From NCBI GenBank assembly GCA_040285745.1, contig JAUFOR010000004.1:372001-436000 (forward strand): a stretch of 64,000 bases of DNA, read 5' to 3'. Positions 17,309 through 26,805 of this stretch are shown here, in pieces. The DNA is from Barthelona sp. PCE (Eukaryota > Metamonada: BaSk clade). The notes beneath the pieces are model-generated. The model was not told the origin of the DNA and ran no database searches. It worked only from the letters and a program-made list of their open reading frames with translations. How positions within the stretch are numbered: position 1 is the stretch's first letter; each line of letters begins with the position of its first letter. The position numbers were made by a program, and so were the translations under genes.

Positions 17309-18892
17309 TTAACGATAAAGATGCTTAGGTTTCATAGTAACAATACTGCGGTCGTACTTCCACTGCGCTTTCTTGTCCAGATGATCAGCCTTCCTAAATT
17401 TCTTAGGCATAGTCTTCATAGTGAGTGTTTCAGAGGAATCATTACCTTCACCATCAATTTCAGCCATAACACCTTCTTCTTGTGTAGATTCATCAAAAGC
17501 AGCAGTAAAACGTGTAGGCTTGCAACCAATACGTCTCTTACGAGCCATACCAATCTTTTCAGGGGCATGATTCTTGGGGTCACTGTGAGTTCTGTCCATC
17601 GGTTCAGGTCGTTCACGGAATTGTTCTATTTCCAGCTCTTTTGCTAATAATTCTTCGATATTAGGATCATAAAAATCAATAACATTTTTTCCGTTGAAGA
17701 TTTCAGGAATCACATAATCCTTCATTTGCTTACGACCGTCCTCCAAGTCCATCTCTGATTTCTCAAGGGGTACGGGAACAACGGCTTCAAGTGTGCGCTC
17801 TGGTTGACCAACATGTAGCTGGTCGAGAGCCTTGTTGAACTCACTGCTACGAACACGACGAGCATTGTTACGGTCGAGTAGGAGCTGACAGGCCTTGTTT
17901 CTAACATCCATGACACCTTCTGATGTTAAAGCAGAACATTCCATAGTGTGTGTGTGGGGCATAACCTCACCCAGCTCTTCAATCATGGCCTTCTCATCGT
18001 CTGGCAACTCATCAAAGGGGCGAATATCTGTCTTGTTGAGCACCAGAAGAATGGGTTTACCCTCAAAAGTAGGGGTCAAAGAGCGGTAGAGTTCACACTG
18101 TTGCTCAATTGTATAGTGGCACTGACCACTCAAATCCATAATGAAGAGAACACATGCGTCGAGATAAGCGAGGGCAACCATAGCCTGCATCTCAATACGG
18201 TTTCTCTCAGAGATCTGTCGATCTAAAATTCCAGGAGTATCAATGATCTGGAAGTTAACGTGAGAGAAAGTGGTGTGTCCAAGGTACAGAGACTTTGTTG
18301 TGAATGCATGGGGTTGCACTTCAACAGCGGCGTTAGAGACCTGGTTAATAAAACTGGATTTCCCTACACTGGGGAATCCACATAACAACAACGTATTACG
18401 CTCAGGAGCAATTGCGGGAAGACGGGCCATATGCTGGCGGACGCGCTCCAAGAAGGCGAGAGAATGCCTTGCCTGGCGAATAATGGAGGTCATTCGGCCC
18501 AAAGCACTCTTCTTCAGATTACGGCATCTGAACTTTGAATCAGCCTGCTTGATGAGTTTGACGTTATCCATACCGGTGTTCTTAACGACATCTGCAGTGT
18601 GACGGAGCTTGCCGAGTGCTAACTTGACGTGATCAACAGAGTAGTTGACGTTCAGCCAAAATGAGTAGAAGGGGTGAATTTCATCGATACGAGGGAAGTC
18701 TGTGAGGATTTTTTGAACCCTTTCGCTGTATTGGTTAAGACAGACTGAAACTTTAGTGTTGTAAAACATTCTGCACTGGCTCAGACTTGCATCTGGACGC
18801 AGCTGTGTGGGTGTTTTGCGCTGTACGTATGACAGTACTGTGTCTATGAGGTCGTTTGCCGACTCAATGCGTGAAATTTGCTTAAAATTCAT
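17309..18892 (-). CDS. NOG1: NOG1 nucleolar GTP-binding protein
   Basis: A 527-aa OBG-family GTPase required for pre-60S ribosome maturation. The N-terminal helical NOG1 domain (residues 1-165) includes a segment ending RQHMARLPAI. The G domain follows with G1 GFPSVGKSS near 172, G3 DTPG near 219 and G4 NKTD near 287. The basic C-terminal tail (RKRRIGCKPTRF, PKKFRKADHLDKKAQWKYD) is typical of NOG1, though the protein is shorter than yeast Nog1 (647 aa). ATG at 18892 with CGTTTCAC just upstream. Confidence 0.93.
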   Translation of the reverse strand: MNFKQISRIESANDLIDTVLSYVQRKTPTQLRPDASLSQCRMFYNTKVSVCLNQYSERVQKILTDFPRIDEIHPFYSFWLNVNYSVDHVKLALGKLRHTADVVKNTGMDNVKLIKQADSKFRCRNLKKSALGRMTSIIRQARHSLAFLERVRQHMARLPAIAPERNTLLLCGFPSVGKSSFINQVSNAAVEVQPHAFTTKSLYLGHTTFSHVNFQIIDTPGILDRQISERNRIEMQAMVALAYLDACVLFIMDLSGQCHYTIEQQCELYRSLTPTFEGKPILLVLNKTDIRPFDELPDDEKAMIEELGEVMPHTHTMECSALTSEGVMDVRNKACQLLLDRNNARRVRSSEFNKALDQLHVGQPERTLEAVVPVPLEKSEMDLEDGRKQMKDYVIPEIFNGKNVIDFYDPNIEELLAKELEIEQFRERPEPMDRTHSDPKNHAPEKIGMARKRRIGCKPTRFTAAFDESTQEEGVMAEIDGEGNDSSETLTMKTMPKKFRKADHLDKKAQWKYDRSIVTMKPKHLYR

Positions 18893-18901
18893 GATAATGT
18901 T

Positions 18902-18907
18902 GTGAAA
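18902..18907 (-). promoter_or_regulatory. Initiator-like element TTTCAC (NOG1)
   Basis: Minus-strand TTTCAC with its A 11 nt before the NOG1 ATG. Same position and sequence class as at other genes in the window. Confidence 0.45.
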
Positions 18908-19187
18908 CGAATATTTGAGTTAAATGAGTGTGTGTATGTATGTGTAAATGCGTTATAATGAGTGATAACGAGTGAGAAAAGTTGAATAACTGACTCCAAG
19001 TACAGTATCAGTTGCTTTCATTACGTGTACTTTTAGACTGCTTTTCACCGAGTAACATGTTGTATGGTCTACTTCAGTGGCGTTTATGTTGCTTAAAGTA
19101 TTATACGTGACTCTTTTGTGAGTGAAGCAAGTTTTCTACAATCTTACCATATTCTCATTTTTTTACAGTTGTAGTCCCTTTTACCCG

Positions 19188-19757
19188 ATGGTTGTGACTG
19201 AGTGGGCAAGAGAAAATTGTTTTCTTATTGTTATATCTGGACCAACATGTTCAGGCAAAACTTTTGTTAGTGGAAAGCTAAAACAGAGGTTTTCTGAGGA
19301 ATATCCATCCCTCAAAGTGAAGGTCTTTCATCTTGATGATTATTATTATGAGGAAAACGAAGAGGGTAACTATGATTGGCCACGAGCATTTGACATATCA
19401 AAACTTTGTTACGAAATACTTGTAGCACAAGAAACCAACGATGTCATTATCATGGAGGGAATCTTCATTGGCTATGTCCAGTTGGAATGGGATTATGTGA
19501 TACATCTGCAGGCATCAGTTGAAACAATAGTTGAACGGCGCATTAAACGTTTCAAAGAGCTCTCTGCCAAGGGAGACCCATCTGTTGCAGGGTTTGATGA
19601 TTCTGAAGAAATGTTGATATATCAGATATTACCAGCATACGAACGTTGGTTTAAAGATGAGCACTTTGAGGAGTGCTCTCATATTAAAGAGTTTACATCG
19701 AGCGAAGGAGCAGATTTTGAGACACTCTTTCAGGATATCTGTAGCTCTAAACAGTGA
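19188..19757 (+). CDS. Uridine-kinase/NRK-like P-loop kinase
   Basis: A 189-aa P-loop kinase of the uridine kinase/nicotinamide riboside kinase/phosphoribulokinase group, which phosphorylates nucleosides or related small molecules. Motifs: Walker A ISGPTCSGKTF near residue 17; substrate loop FHLDDYYY...NYDWPRAFD, where the DD and WPRAFD segment is typical; then VIIMEGIFIGY and a lid with VERRIKRFKE. The exact substrate is not decidable by eye. The frame is open upstream only from GTG, so ATG 19188 (MVVTEWAREN) is used. A TTTTTTTACAG before it is a weak acceptor look-alike. Confidence 0.75.
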   Translation: MVVTEWARENCFLIVISGPTCSGKTFVSGKLKQRFSEEYPSLKVKVFHLDDYYYEENEEGNYDWPRAFDISKLCYEILVAQETNDVIIMEGIFIGYVQLEWDYVIHLQASVETIVERRIKRFKELSAKGDPSVAGFDDSEEMLIYQILPAYERWFKDEHFEECSHIKEFTSSEGADFETLFQDICSSKQ

Positions 19758-19917
19758 TGGACCCTGCTTTTTGAAGAGTTGTTTTTTTTCTTATTTAGTA
19801 ACAAAATATGTCGGTTACAAGTATTAGACTCAGAATATGATCATAATAAATGTGAAGTAAACGTATTTATGTTGTTTTACGTTATATTCATTTCTTGCAC
19901 ATTTTTTTGATTTGGGG

Positions 19918-21502
19918 ATGTCATACGAGATCAAGACAATCCCGTTTGACTATCGTGAGGCTGAAAACCTCAACGATGCACTCAATGCACTAGTTTTGTT
20001 CAAATCTCAATGCACACGCGTTTTTGGGAGTATAAAGGACAAGGTATGCTTTTGAACTCACAAATTAATGGAATTCTGTTAACATTTAGGTATCTCACCT
20101 GTCTAAAGAACTGGATGCGGTAAATAATCGTATTGAAAAGACTAGAACTATAATCAACAATATTTCTAGTGACACATCAAGGGCAATTACCGTATTCTCG
20201 AAGCCAAAATATCCTAAAGACAAATTGAAAATGCCTCCAAATGTTATCCTTGTTAAGGATTCCGACAGCGATTCCAAACCAGATGGAATTGTGATGTGTG
20301 ACCGAACTCAGGCAAGTTTGACGGCAGGGCAGGAGGCGCACACATATGAGGAAGAGGTTGAACTTTTCAGATCACTTAAGAGTGTTCCTGAGTTCACCAG
20401 ATACATTGAAAGCGATTTGGGCATCGAGTCAAAGACGTTGGGGTCCCTCCCTCATAAGATCAACAGCGTAAGTTCACTTTTACTGTTTAATACCAGTGAA
20501 AATCCTTATAAGGAGTACACAATTATTGATAATTTGATGCCCAAGACGGTGGACATCGATGAGGTGAAGCGCAAGCAGCAGGGATTTGCAGCACCGGAGG
20601 TTACGTTGCACAACCAGGCAGTGGTTGGTCGTGTCACCCGTAACATTGATTATATTCCTGATGCAGCACAGTTGCCCGAGTTCCAGAACGTTCCTACGAG
20701 CATTCCTGCATTGCGTTCTGTCGCGGTCAATCTCACGGCCGAGTTTGACAATGATGATAGTGTCGCGCCATCTCGCCCTGATCTTCCACCACAGACCGTC
20801 CCACCACCCACTACAGTTCCACCACCGGCAACAGGAAGCGTCCCACCACCACCTGTAGCAGGCAACGTTCCTCCTCCACCAGGCCCCGGCAATGTACCGC
20901 CTCCGCCTGGTCCTGGACCCGTTCCTCCAGCTGGCGATAAGCCACCAATGCCGATGCCTGCGCCGTCAACAGACGAGAAGCCGAAGCCGGCCCCCGTCAG
21001 TGGCCATGGTAATCTTTTGGCGGATATCAAGGCCATGAACTGGAAAAAGAACCTGAAGTCCCGTGACAAGGTTGAGAAAGAGGAGAAGGAAAAGAAAATT
21101 GAGAAAGCCAGGTCAGTCGGGAAGAACGCCGGATTCCATGATCAGTTGAAGGCAAGGCTGGCGCTTATTGCAAGTGGCATGCGTGGCGAAGTGTTGAAGA
21201 GCTCCAAGTCAAAGAAACCAGAAGATAAAAAAGAGGTTTCTCAGCCGAAAACTGAAAAGAAGGATAAGTTCGAAATTGAATCTGATGGGTTTTCTGATGA
21301 AGAAGAGCCCACGCCTGCCCTAGAAAACAGCGTCAAGGAGGAAGATGAGTCTGATGGCTTCACAGACGATGAGAGTGAGGAGGAAATTGTGCAGACAAAG
21401 GCTTTAGGTGTGCCGAAACAGCCGGAGAGGAGGCCTTCATCATCACAGATCATCAAACAGGCCGTTAATATGGACAGCGACGAGGAAGAATCAGATTGGT
21501 AG
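19918..21502 (+). CDS. WASH1: WASH complex subunit 1 (WASH1)
   Basis: Arp2/3 activator of endosomal actin, 512 aa after joining exons 19918-20043 and 20090-21502. The N-terminal WAHD1-type region ends with the family's conserved segment SRAITVFSKPKYPKDK near residue 75, equivalent to the AI.VFSSAKYP motif of WASH. A Pro-rich region of PPPP.G.VPPPP repeats follows (about residues 225-300), then a WH2-like LLADIKAMNWKKNL segment, a basic connector and two acidic patches ending in DSDEEESDW. The terminal acidic Trp is the Arp2/3-binding A motif. The order matches WASH rather than WASP or SCAR, as there is no EVH1 or CRIB domain. Confidence 0.88.
20044..20089 (+). other. Spliceosomal intron, 46 nt (WASH1)
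   Basis: Begins GTATGC and ends TGTTAACATTTAG. It sits after codon 42 (phase 0); without it the frame hits a stop. Joining gives SIKDK-VSHLSKELD, continuous with the WASH1 N-terminal helix. Confidence 0.92.
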
Positions 21503-21546
21503 ATAGTAAATAGAAAAATAGTAGCATAGAGGTTATATTGTACTAT

Positions 21547-21987
21547 TTACTCAAGATCCATGATCAGACCGACGCGTGTTGCGTGTCTTCCGCCTTCAAA
21601 CTGCTCAGTAAGGTATGTGCGAACACAAGCAAAGGCTACTTCAAGACCAAGCACTCGACCACCCAGAGCCATGATATTGGCGTTATTGTGGTTCCTGGCC
21701 ATCTTGGCGCAGTATTCGTTGTGGCAAAGGGCACATCTAATACCGTTGACCTTGTTTGCAGCAATAGAAATACCTATACCGGTTCCACAAACAACAATAC
21801 CCAAGCATTCGTTTTCAAGCACGTTCTTCGCCACTTTCTCTGCAATCTCTGGATAATGAATCGAAGCTCCATTGTGTGTGCCCTCATCAACCCATTCAAT
21901 AGGCTCATTATTGATTGTTTGAATCTTTTCCATAATGGCCATCTTCATGTCATACCCACCGTGATCGCTCCCAATAACAACTTTCAT
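21547..21987 (-). CDS. rpiB: Ribose-5-phosphate isomerase B
   Basis: A 146-aa isomerase interconverting ribose-5-P and ribulose-5-P in the non-oxidative pentose phosphate pathway. Diagnostic features: SDHGGYDMK near residue 7, the catalytic Cys in VVCGTGIGISIAANKV near 66, and HNNANIMALGGRVLG near 100. The length matches the family (about 145-155 aa). Animals use the unrelated RpiA, whereas many protists and bacteria use RpiB, so lateral origin in the deep past is possible. ATG at 21987 with TATCACTAAAC directly before it. Confidence 0.95.
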   Translation of the reverse strand: MKVVIGSDHGGYDMKMAIMEKIQTINNEPIEWVDEGTHNGASIHYPEIAEKVAKNVLENECLGIVVCGTGIGISIAANKVNGIRCALCHNEYCAKMARNHNNANIMALGGRVLGLEVAFACVRTYLTEQFEGGRHATRVGLIMDLE

Positions 21988-22049
21988 GTTTAGTGATAAA
22001 GGTTATACAAAATAAAACGTTATCGCTTTTTTAACCCAGTCAATTACTT

Positions 22050-23267
22050 ATGCAGAGGAACAGGGGTAGCACAGGCCTTGCAACGGGGCAGCAAAAGATG
22101 AGATTAGTTGAACAGACAGAAGAAAGGATAAGGATAGATAAGAAATGTACTCCAGAGGAGTATTCTAAGGATTATAGGGGTACTAAGTTAGACGAATACT
22201 CGTTTGGGGATAAAACCATAATTGGAAAAGGTGCATACGGGCACGTATACAGAGCTAAATTGGAAGAAGAAGTTTTGGCATTAAAGGTGCCTAACACTTC
22301 AGGATATATTGCCCACGCTACTATTCGTGAGTGTTGCATCCTTGGCCGTGAATTACACAACGGTATCGTAAAGCTAAAGGGTGTTGCATCTAAAGAAACA
22401 GAGAGTCCAACTGGACCAGTTCCAACAATGGGTCTTGTGCTGCAGTACGGTACCCACGACCTCCAGGCGCTTGTTAAAAAGAAAATCTTGAGTGAGGCGA
22501 ATCTCAAGCACATCTTTGGACAGATCTTTGACGTTCTGGTATTTTTACATGATAGGAGCATCTTACACAGAGACTTGAAGCCGGGCAACGTTGTTATGAC
22601 ATCAAACGGCGATGCAAAGGTGATAGATTTTGGTTTAGCCCGTTTTTTGGGTTTTACCGCTTTAAGTGGATCTCTGAACAGGACAGACGTGGATCTTAAC
22701 CCACGTGTCGTCACACAGTACTACAGAGCGCCGGAATTGTTCTACGGCTCTACTAAGTATAATGAGAAAGTGGATATATGGTCTATAGGAGTAATGTTAG
22801 TGGAATGCCTGTGCCGAACACACAACCAGCGCCAACCGTTCATACACAACTCTTTGACAGATATTTTGCACTCAATTCATTCCTTATGTGGAAGACCGGA
22901 TGAGAAGAAGTGGAGAGGTGTTAGTGCGCTGCCATGGTATAAAGCGATTGTGAAAGACTTTCAGCACTGTCCAAAGGACTGTAACATCAAGCTTAGGCAG
23001 GTAATGCTGGTTTTCTCACAGCAATATGGATATAACCCATCACTGGTAGATTTAGTGTGTTCATTGTTGAAGATCAACCCGAATGACAGATTATCTGCTC
23101 GGCAGGCGCTCAAACACCCTTGGTTTGCCAATAGTCCACGGGCAGTTGCACCTCAGTGCATTGATCACTTAGAACCAGAGACAGAGATGGTAGTGAGCAG
23201 GAAGAGATCAAGCGCATACTTTTCAGAGACATATCCAGTGAGGAAAGAACAAGCAGTTGAGGAGTAG
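22050..23267 (+). CDS. CDK-like Ser/Thr protein kinase
   Basis: A 405-aa CMGC kinase with all catalytic motifs: Gly loop IGKGAYGHVYRA near residue 58, Lys in LALKV, an alpha-C segment ATIRECCILGREL in the place of PSTAIRE, HRDLKPGN near 172, DFGLAR near 192, and YYRAPELFYG with DIWSIGVMLVE. The segment between DFG and YYRAPE carries an insertion (GFTALSGSLNRTDVDL). The kinase is followed by LSARQALKHPWF and a Ser/Arg tail. The helix variant means the partner cyclin cannot be named; the nearby PHO80-like cyclin is one candidate. ATG at 22050 follows CAGTCAATT. Confidence 0.85.
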   Translation: MQRNRGSTGLATGQQKMRLVEQTEERIRIDKKCTPEEYSKDYRGTKLDEYSFGDKTIIGKGAYGHVYRAKLEEEVLALKVPNTSGYIAHATIRECCILGRELHNGIVKLKGVASKETESPTGPVPTMGLVLQYGTHDLQALVKKKILSEANLKHIFGQIFDVLVFLHDRSILHRDLKPGNVVMTSNGDAKVIDFGLARFLGFTALSGSLNRTDVDLNPRVVTQYYRAPELFYGSTKYNEKVDIWSIGVMLVECLCRTHNQRQPFIHNSLTDILHSIHSLCGRPDEKKWRGVSALPWYKAIVKDFQHCPKDCNIKLRQVMLVFSQQYGYNPSLVDLVCSLLKINPNDRLSARQALKHPWFANSPRAVAPQCIDHLEPETEMVVSRKRSSAYFSETYPVRKEQAVEE

Positions 23268-23307
23268 TAAACAGAAAATAATTTTGGAAATAATTTTAAA
23301 ACTAAAT

Positions 23308-25881
23308 TTACTCGTCATCTTCTTCTCTCTTCTCTTCAGTCGAAGGGGTCATCTCCTCCATTGCAACCGTGAATTCGTGGCGCATAGCGTCCTGCTTGTT
23401 AGAAGAAATATCCCTCAATTTCAAAACACGGTTGAATAACTGGATGTCTGCATTCTCTTGTAGGTATATGCTGAACAGCTTTGGCAACTCCTCATTACTG
23501 TGAAAGTTAAGTTTCAACAACCCTAAAAGAACCGACGTCTGCTTTTCCCTCTGTTTTTTAATTGATTTCTTTGCAAAACGGCCCAAATCGAGATATCCCT
23601 CTGCAATTGTCAAACGATGGGCACCAACAGTGACAACATCCATTGCCATCTGTGCTTGTTCCACGTTCCAACGCACGCTGAGGACATGCGTAGTAAACAC
23701 CTCATATAGGTTTAAAAGCATCTTATCGTGAAGGAAAGAGAACGCTTCGGCATGAACAAAGTGCTTTAGGCGTAAGATGAAGCTGCAAAATATGAAAGAT
23801 AGAGTACTCAGCGATCCCTGCATCCATACCTTAACAAACTCCCATATTAAAGTGCAAGACTCCTGGTACAGCGCATATATGGCCGGCTTCGTATCTTCAA
23901 TTGTCAAGGCTGATGCAAAAATAGGATCGATCTGGGATTCGAACTCGGAAAGCATCGGTTGTAGGTTATCCAACAAGTATTGTGCAGAATTCAGAGCCAA
24001 AATACCTCGCATAAGTGTCTGTCCGCGAACTGTCCGGGGTTTCAGATTACTACTGATTAGCTTACCATCCTTGCCACATAAAACTTGTTCATGAAGCAAC
24101 CCACAATAAGCAGTGATGGCTTTCTTGACTCCATTAAACAAATGCAGTAACGTCCGTCTGTTATCTAGTTTCGAGCATCGGTGCATTGCTGCTGAAAACA
24201 AAAGGAAAATATCATTGACCGATTGGAAGATTGGAAGATCCGCTGCGACGGTTACTGACCCGTTGACGACGGGGATAGGCTTTTGCGTTGTATGAGAGGG
24301 GGCAGTCGACGATCTATCACTGTAACGACTGAGAGTGAGAGCACGGCTTAGACTCGACAGTCCTTGTCGACTGCTACCTCCATCCGTGAAGTCTACTTCG
24401 AAGTCAGGGCCCTCTAAAAGATGCGCGACCGAGTATCCACGGTACACGGCAAGCAAAGCCTTAATACCCGCCATCGACGTAACTTCTTTGTCGAGCGTCG
24501 AGTGCATGGTCTCATCGAAGCTCTTAACCTCTTCTGTGATGTATATGGTTTCTAGATACGGTAGGAAATGGATCGAAAGCTGTTTATCAAAGCAAAAGGG
24601 CATGGGCTTCCTTTCACCTATCAAAACTCTCTTTTTCTCTTCGATTCTCTCCATAAGAGCATCCATGTTTGTTGCTATGAGCCTCTGGCTGTATTTCTGC
24701 TTGATTCTAGCAACCTCTGTGGATACATTAGCGAAATTAAAAGATTCAGAACTTGGAAGATTCATCTCCTTCCTTGCTTCTTCCTCCATTTTAAGACCGT
24801 CAATCGTCCTGTAATAGTCGCCTGAATTGCTTACCACATATTCTTCGCAAAATTTTTGTAATTCATTCTCAAGTCCAACACATTCAGAGTAGAAAGCAAG
24901 GAAGTCTTTGAGGGAAAACGTTGTTCCGTTCAGAATGACACCTATATCTGTGCCAATGCCGTGCATGAAACGCTTACATATGGATATGGGCATCATCCAC
25001 CTTAACGGGAACAATCGCATGAACTTCTGTTCAAAAAACGAAAGGAGGGTGCGCAACCACACAATCTTCTCACGGAGCTCCTCGATACTCTTACTCTTGG
25101 GCATGTATTTGAACTGTGTTTCAAGGAATTGTTTCTTTAACCTCTGCTCTAGGTCTTGGGAGCATGCGCTTGCTAATGAGCAGACAGCCATGAAAGTGCT
25201 GGAAAAAAGATCACTGGGGTCATCCAGCTGCACAATATCATGTGTTTCTGTCTCAAAGCAAACGGGACAGAGCCTTTCGTATTCGTTTTCGGCCCTCTCA
25301 CAGTAGAACTTCAGTAGACGTTCATGGCGCTCAAGAAGAGAACGGACCTTGGGGATGCCGCGGAGATGCTTGACGCTCTCATAAAGGGAGTGTGCGGGTT
25401 CAAGAACGTTGCAAATTTGACCAAAATAGCTGCTTGATTGGAATCGCTCTAACTGGATAATTGAGTCCTCAAGCATCGCGATTCGCTCCAGAATAGCAAT
25501 AGAATTCTCAACGTTTTTCTTTGCCGAACTCAGGGTTTGGATTTTCTGAGAAAGATCGGATATCATTATTCTGGATCGCTTTGACTCCTCCTCCATTTGC
25601 GAAATACGCGTTATAAGGGCCCCTATCGACGTGCTGAATTGGTTGATACTCTCAGTTGAAGTATCCTCCTCAACGATTTGCTTCTTGATGAACCCCATGA
25701 TTTTGACACGCAACTGTGTCTTCTGAAGCTCGAGCTTTGACATGAATGTGTCAATGTGTTGTAATGACTCGTCATTCGGAAAGTATGTGTTGATATAATT
25801 TGTTACATCAAATTCTGGACTGTCTAGCGGATCATTTGATGGCACGATTTCCAACAGGCGCTTTTTATGTGTGGCATCCAT
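23308..25881 (-). CDS. VPS53: VPS53, GARP/EARP tethering subunit
   Basis: An 857-aa coiled-coil/helical-rod protein matching Vps53, which tethers endosome-derived vesicles at the trans-Golgi network. The N-terminal signature is clear: FDVTNYINTYFPNDESLQHID, followed by the coiled coil with RSRIMISDLSQKIQTLSSAK and ENSIAILERIAMLEDSIIQLE, as in the Vps53 N-terminal domain. The rest is long helical bundles. The length agrees with human VPS53 (about 830 aa). The frame also has an ATG at 25971, but that would overlap the divergent neighbour's coding sequence. ATG 25881 (MDATHKKR) is preceded by CTTTTTCA and preferred. Confidence 0.82.
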   Translation of the reverse strand: MDATHKKRLLEIVPSNDPLDSPEFDVTNYINTYFPNDESLQHIDTFMSKLELQKTQLRVKIMGFIKKQIVEEDTSTESINQFSTSIGALITRISQMEEESKRSRIMISDLSQKIQTLSSAKKNVENSIAILERIAMLEDSIIQLERFQSSSYFGQICNVLEPAHSLYESVKHLRGIPKVRSLLERHERLLKFYCERAENEYERLCPVCFETETHDIVQLDDPSDLFSSTFMAVCSLASACSQDLEQRLKKQFLETQFKYMPKSKSIEELREKIVWLRTLLSFFEQKFMRLFPLRWMMPISICKRFMHGIGTDIGVILNGTTFSLKDFLAFYSECVGLENELQKFCEEYVVSNSGDYYRTIDGLKMEEEARKEMNLPSSESFNFANVSTEVARIKQKYSQRLIATNMDALMERIEEKKRVLIGERKPMPFCFDKQLSIHFLPYLETIYITEEVKSFDETMHSTLDKEVTSMAGIKALLAVYRGYSVAHLLEGPDFEVDFTDGGSSRQGLSSLSRALTLSRYSDRSSTAPSHTTQKPIPVVNGSVTVAADLPIFQSVNDIFLLFSAAMHRCSKLDNRRTLLHLFNGVKKAITAYCGLLHEQVLCGKDGKLISSNLKPRTVRGQTLMRGILALNSAQYLLDNLQPMLSEFESQIDPIFASALTIEDTKPAIYALYQESCTLIWEFVKVWMQGSLSTLSFIFCSFILRLKHFVHAEAFSFLHDKMLLNLYEVFTTHVLSVRWNVEQAQMAMDVVTVGAHRLTIAEGYLDLGRFAKKSIKKQREKQTSVLLGLLKLNFHSNEELPKLFSIYLQENADIQLFNRVLKLRDISSNKQDAMRHEFTVAMEEMTPSTEEKREEDDE

Positions 25882-25959
25882 TGAAAAAGAATGCTGAAAA
25901 AGAGGTGATAGACCAGTAAACAGTGTTATTTCCTTTACTTTCCTTTTCAAGTTTATTAC

Positions 25960-26805
25960 ATGGACCCACATGACATTGGTCAGGAGAATACCGTTGATTT
26001 TGAGATGCCTGAGATTGTAATCTCAACTTCAGCTTTGGACCTTGAAAAATGTGAGGACGATTCAATAAGGCACACCATTGTATCGAGGAGGCGGTTCAAA
26101 AAGAATAGTACTGTCAATATTAAGGTTAAGTTACCAGACCGATCGATTTTAGAGCTTCAAGGATGTTCAATTCAGCATACCCTTTTTGATTTATACGCAA
26201 TGGTTGAGTTCAAATGCAACCTCAAGGTGCGCATGCTTTATTCGGGGCATATGATACCGCGAATAGACATTGCTATTGCCAAATTCAGACCTGCCTTTAC
26301 AAATGATTGCACACTTCATGCTATCCGTCAAACCCAGAGTTCAGAGGTGGTGTCACAGAGCCACGACGAGTATGTACACCCTTTGAAGCGGCAGGGATTT
26401 CCAGATTCACAAGTTGCATTATGGCGATTATCTTTTTATGCCAGATTGCAGAATACAGGGCTTGAAGTACCTGATAGGATTGAAGTGCAACGTAACCTTG
26501 AAGCTGACTGGGGAGCAAGCCAACAGCACGACTTTGAAACAGGAAACATCGCAAGAGCTCACATTACTTTACTGAATGAGGCACAGAATGCGTTTAAGAC
26601 AAAAATATTAAGAACATCAACAGGATCCCACGTGGACCTGTTCAGGGGCCTTTTAATAGGCTGTATAGTTGGAGAGATAAGCTTTATTTGTTTATTTGAT
26701 GAAGGGGTGCGAAAAAATACCAAAACTGGTTTGCTCATGGGAGCAATACTAAAATTCCTAGTTAGACTATGTCATTCACTTTACACGAGCAGCGAGCTGT
26801 TCTGA
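25960..26805 (+). CDS. Dsc3-like ubiquitin-like membrane protein
   Basis: A 281-aa protein with a ubiquitin-like fold (about residues 52-112: VNIKVKLPDRSILELQGCS ... KVRMLYSGHMI). It is followed by a region resembling the Dsc3/DUF2407 C-terminal domain: RQGFPDSQVALWRLSFYARL corresponds to the GFDRL..AGF...EI..LR..F pattern, and RNLEADWGAS to its ALEE.W block. Two hydrophobic segments follow at about 218-236 and 250-268. In fungi Dsc3 is part of the Golgi/ER Dsc E3 ligase complex. Function here is inferred from architecture only. Its TGA stop abuts the convergent DMAP1-like gene. Confidence 0.6.
   Translation: MDPHDIGQENTVDFEMPEIVISTSALDLEKCEDDSIRHTIVSRRRFKKNSTVNIKVKLPDRSILELQGCSIQHTLFDLYAMVEFKCNLKVRMLYSGHMIPRIDIAIAKFRPAFTNDCTLHAIRQTQSSEVVSQSHDEYVHPLKRQGFPDSQVALWRLSFYARLQNTGLEVPDRIEVQRNLEADWGASQQHDFETGNIARAHITLLNEAQNAFKTKILRTSTGSHVDLFRGLLIGCIVGEISFICLFDEGVRKNTKTGLLMGAILKFLVRLCHSLYTSSELF

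Noticed and set aside
19116-19177. Intron upstream of the P-loop kinase (GTGAGT ... TTTTTTTACAG)
   Set aside because: The donor is not GTATG and there is no branch-point block; the protein already starts sensibly at ATG 19188.
25882-25971. Thirty-residue N-terminal extension of VPS53 from ATG 25971
   Set aside because: It would overlap the coding sequence of the divergent Dsc3-like gene, and the Vps53 domain begins well after the second ATG.
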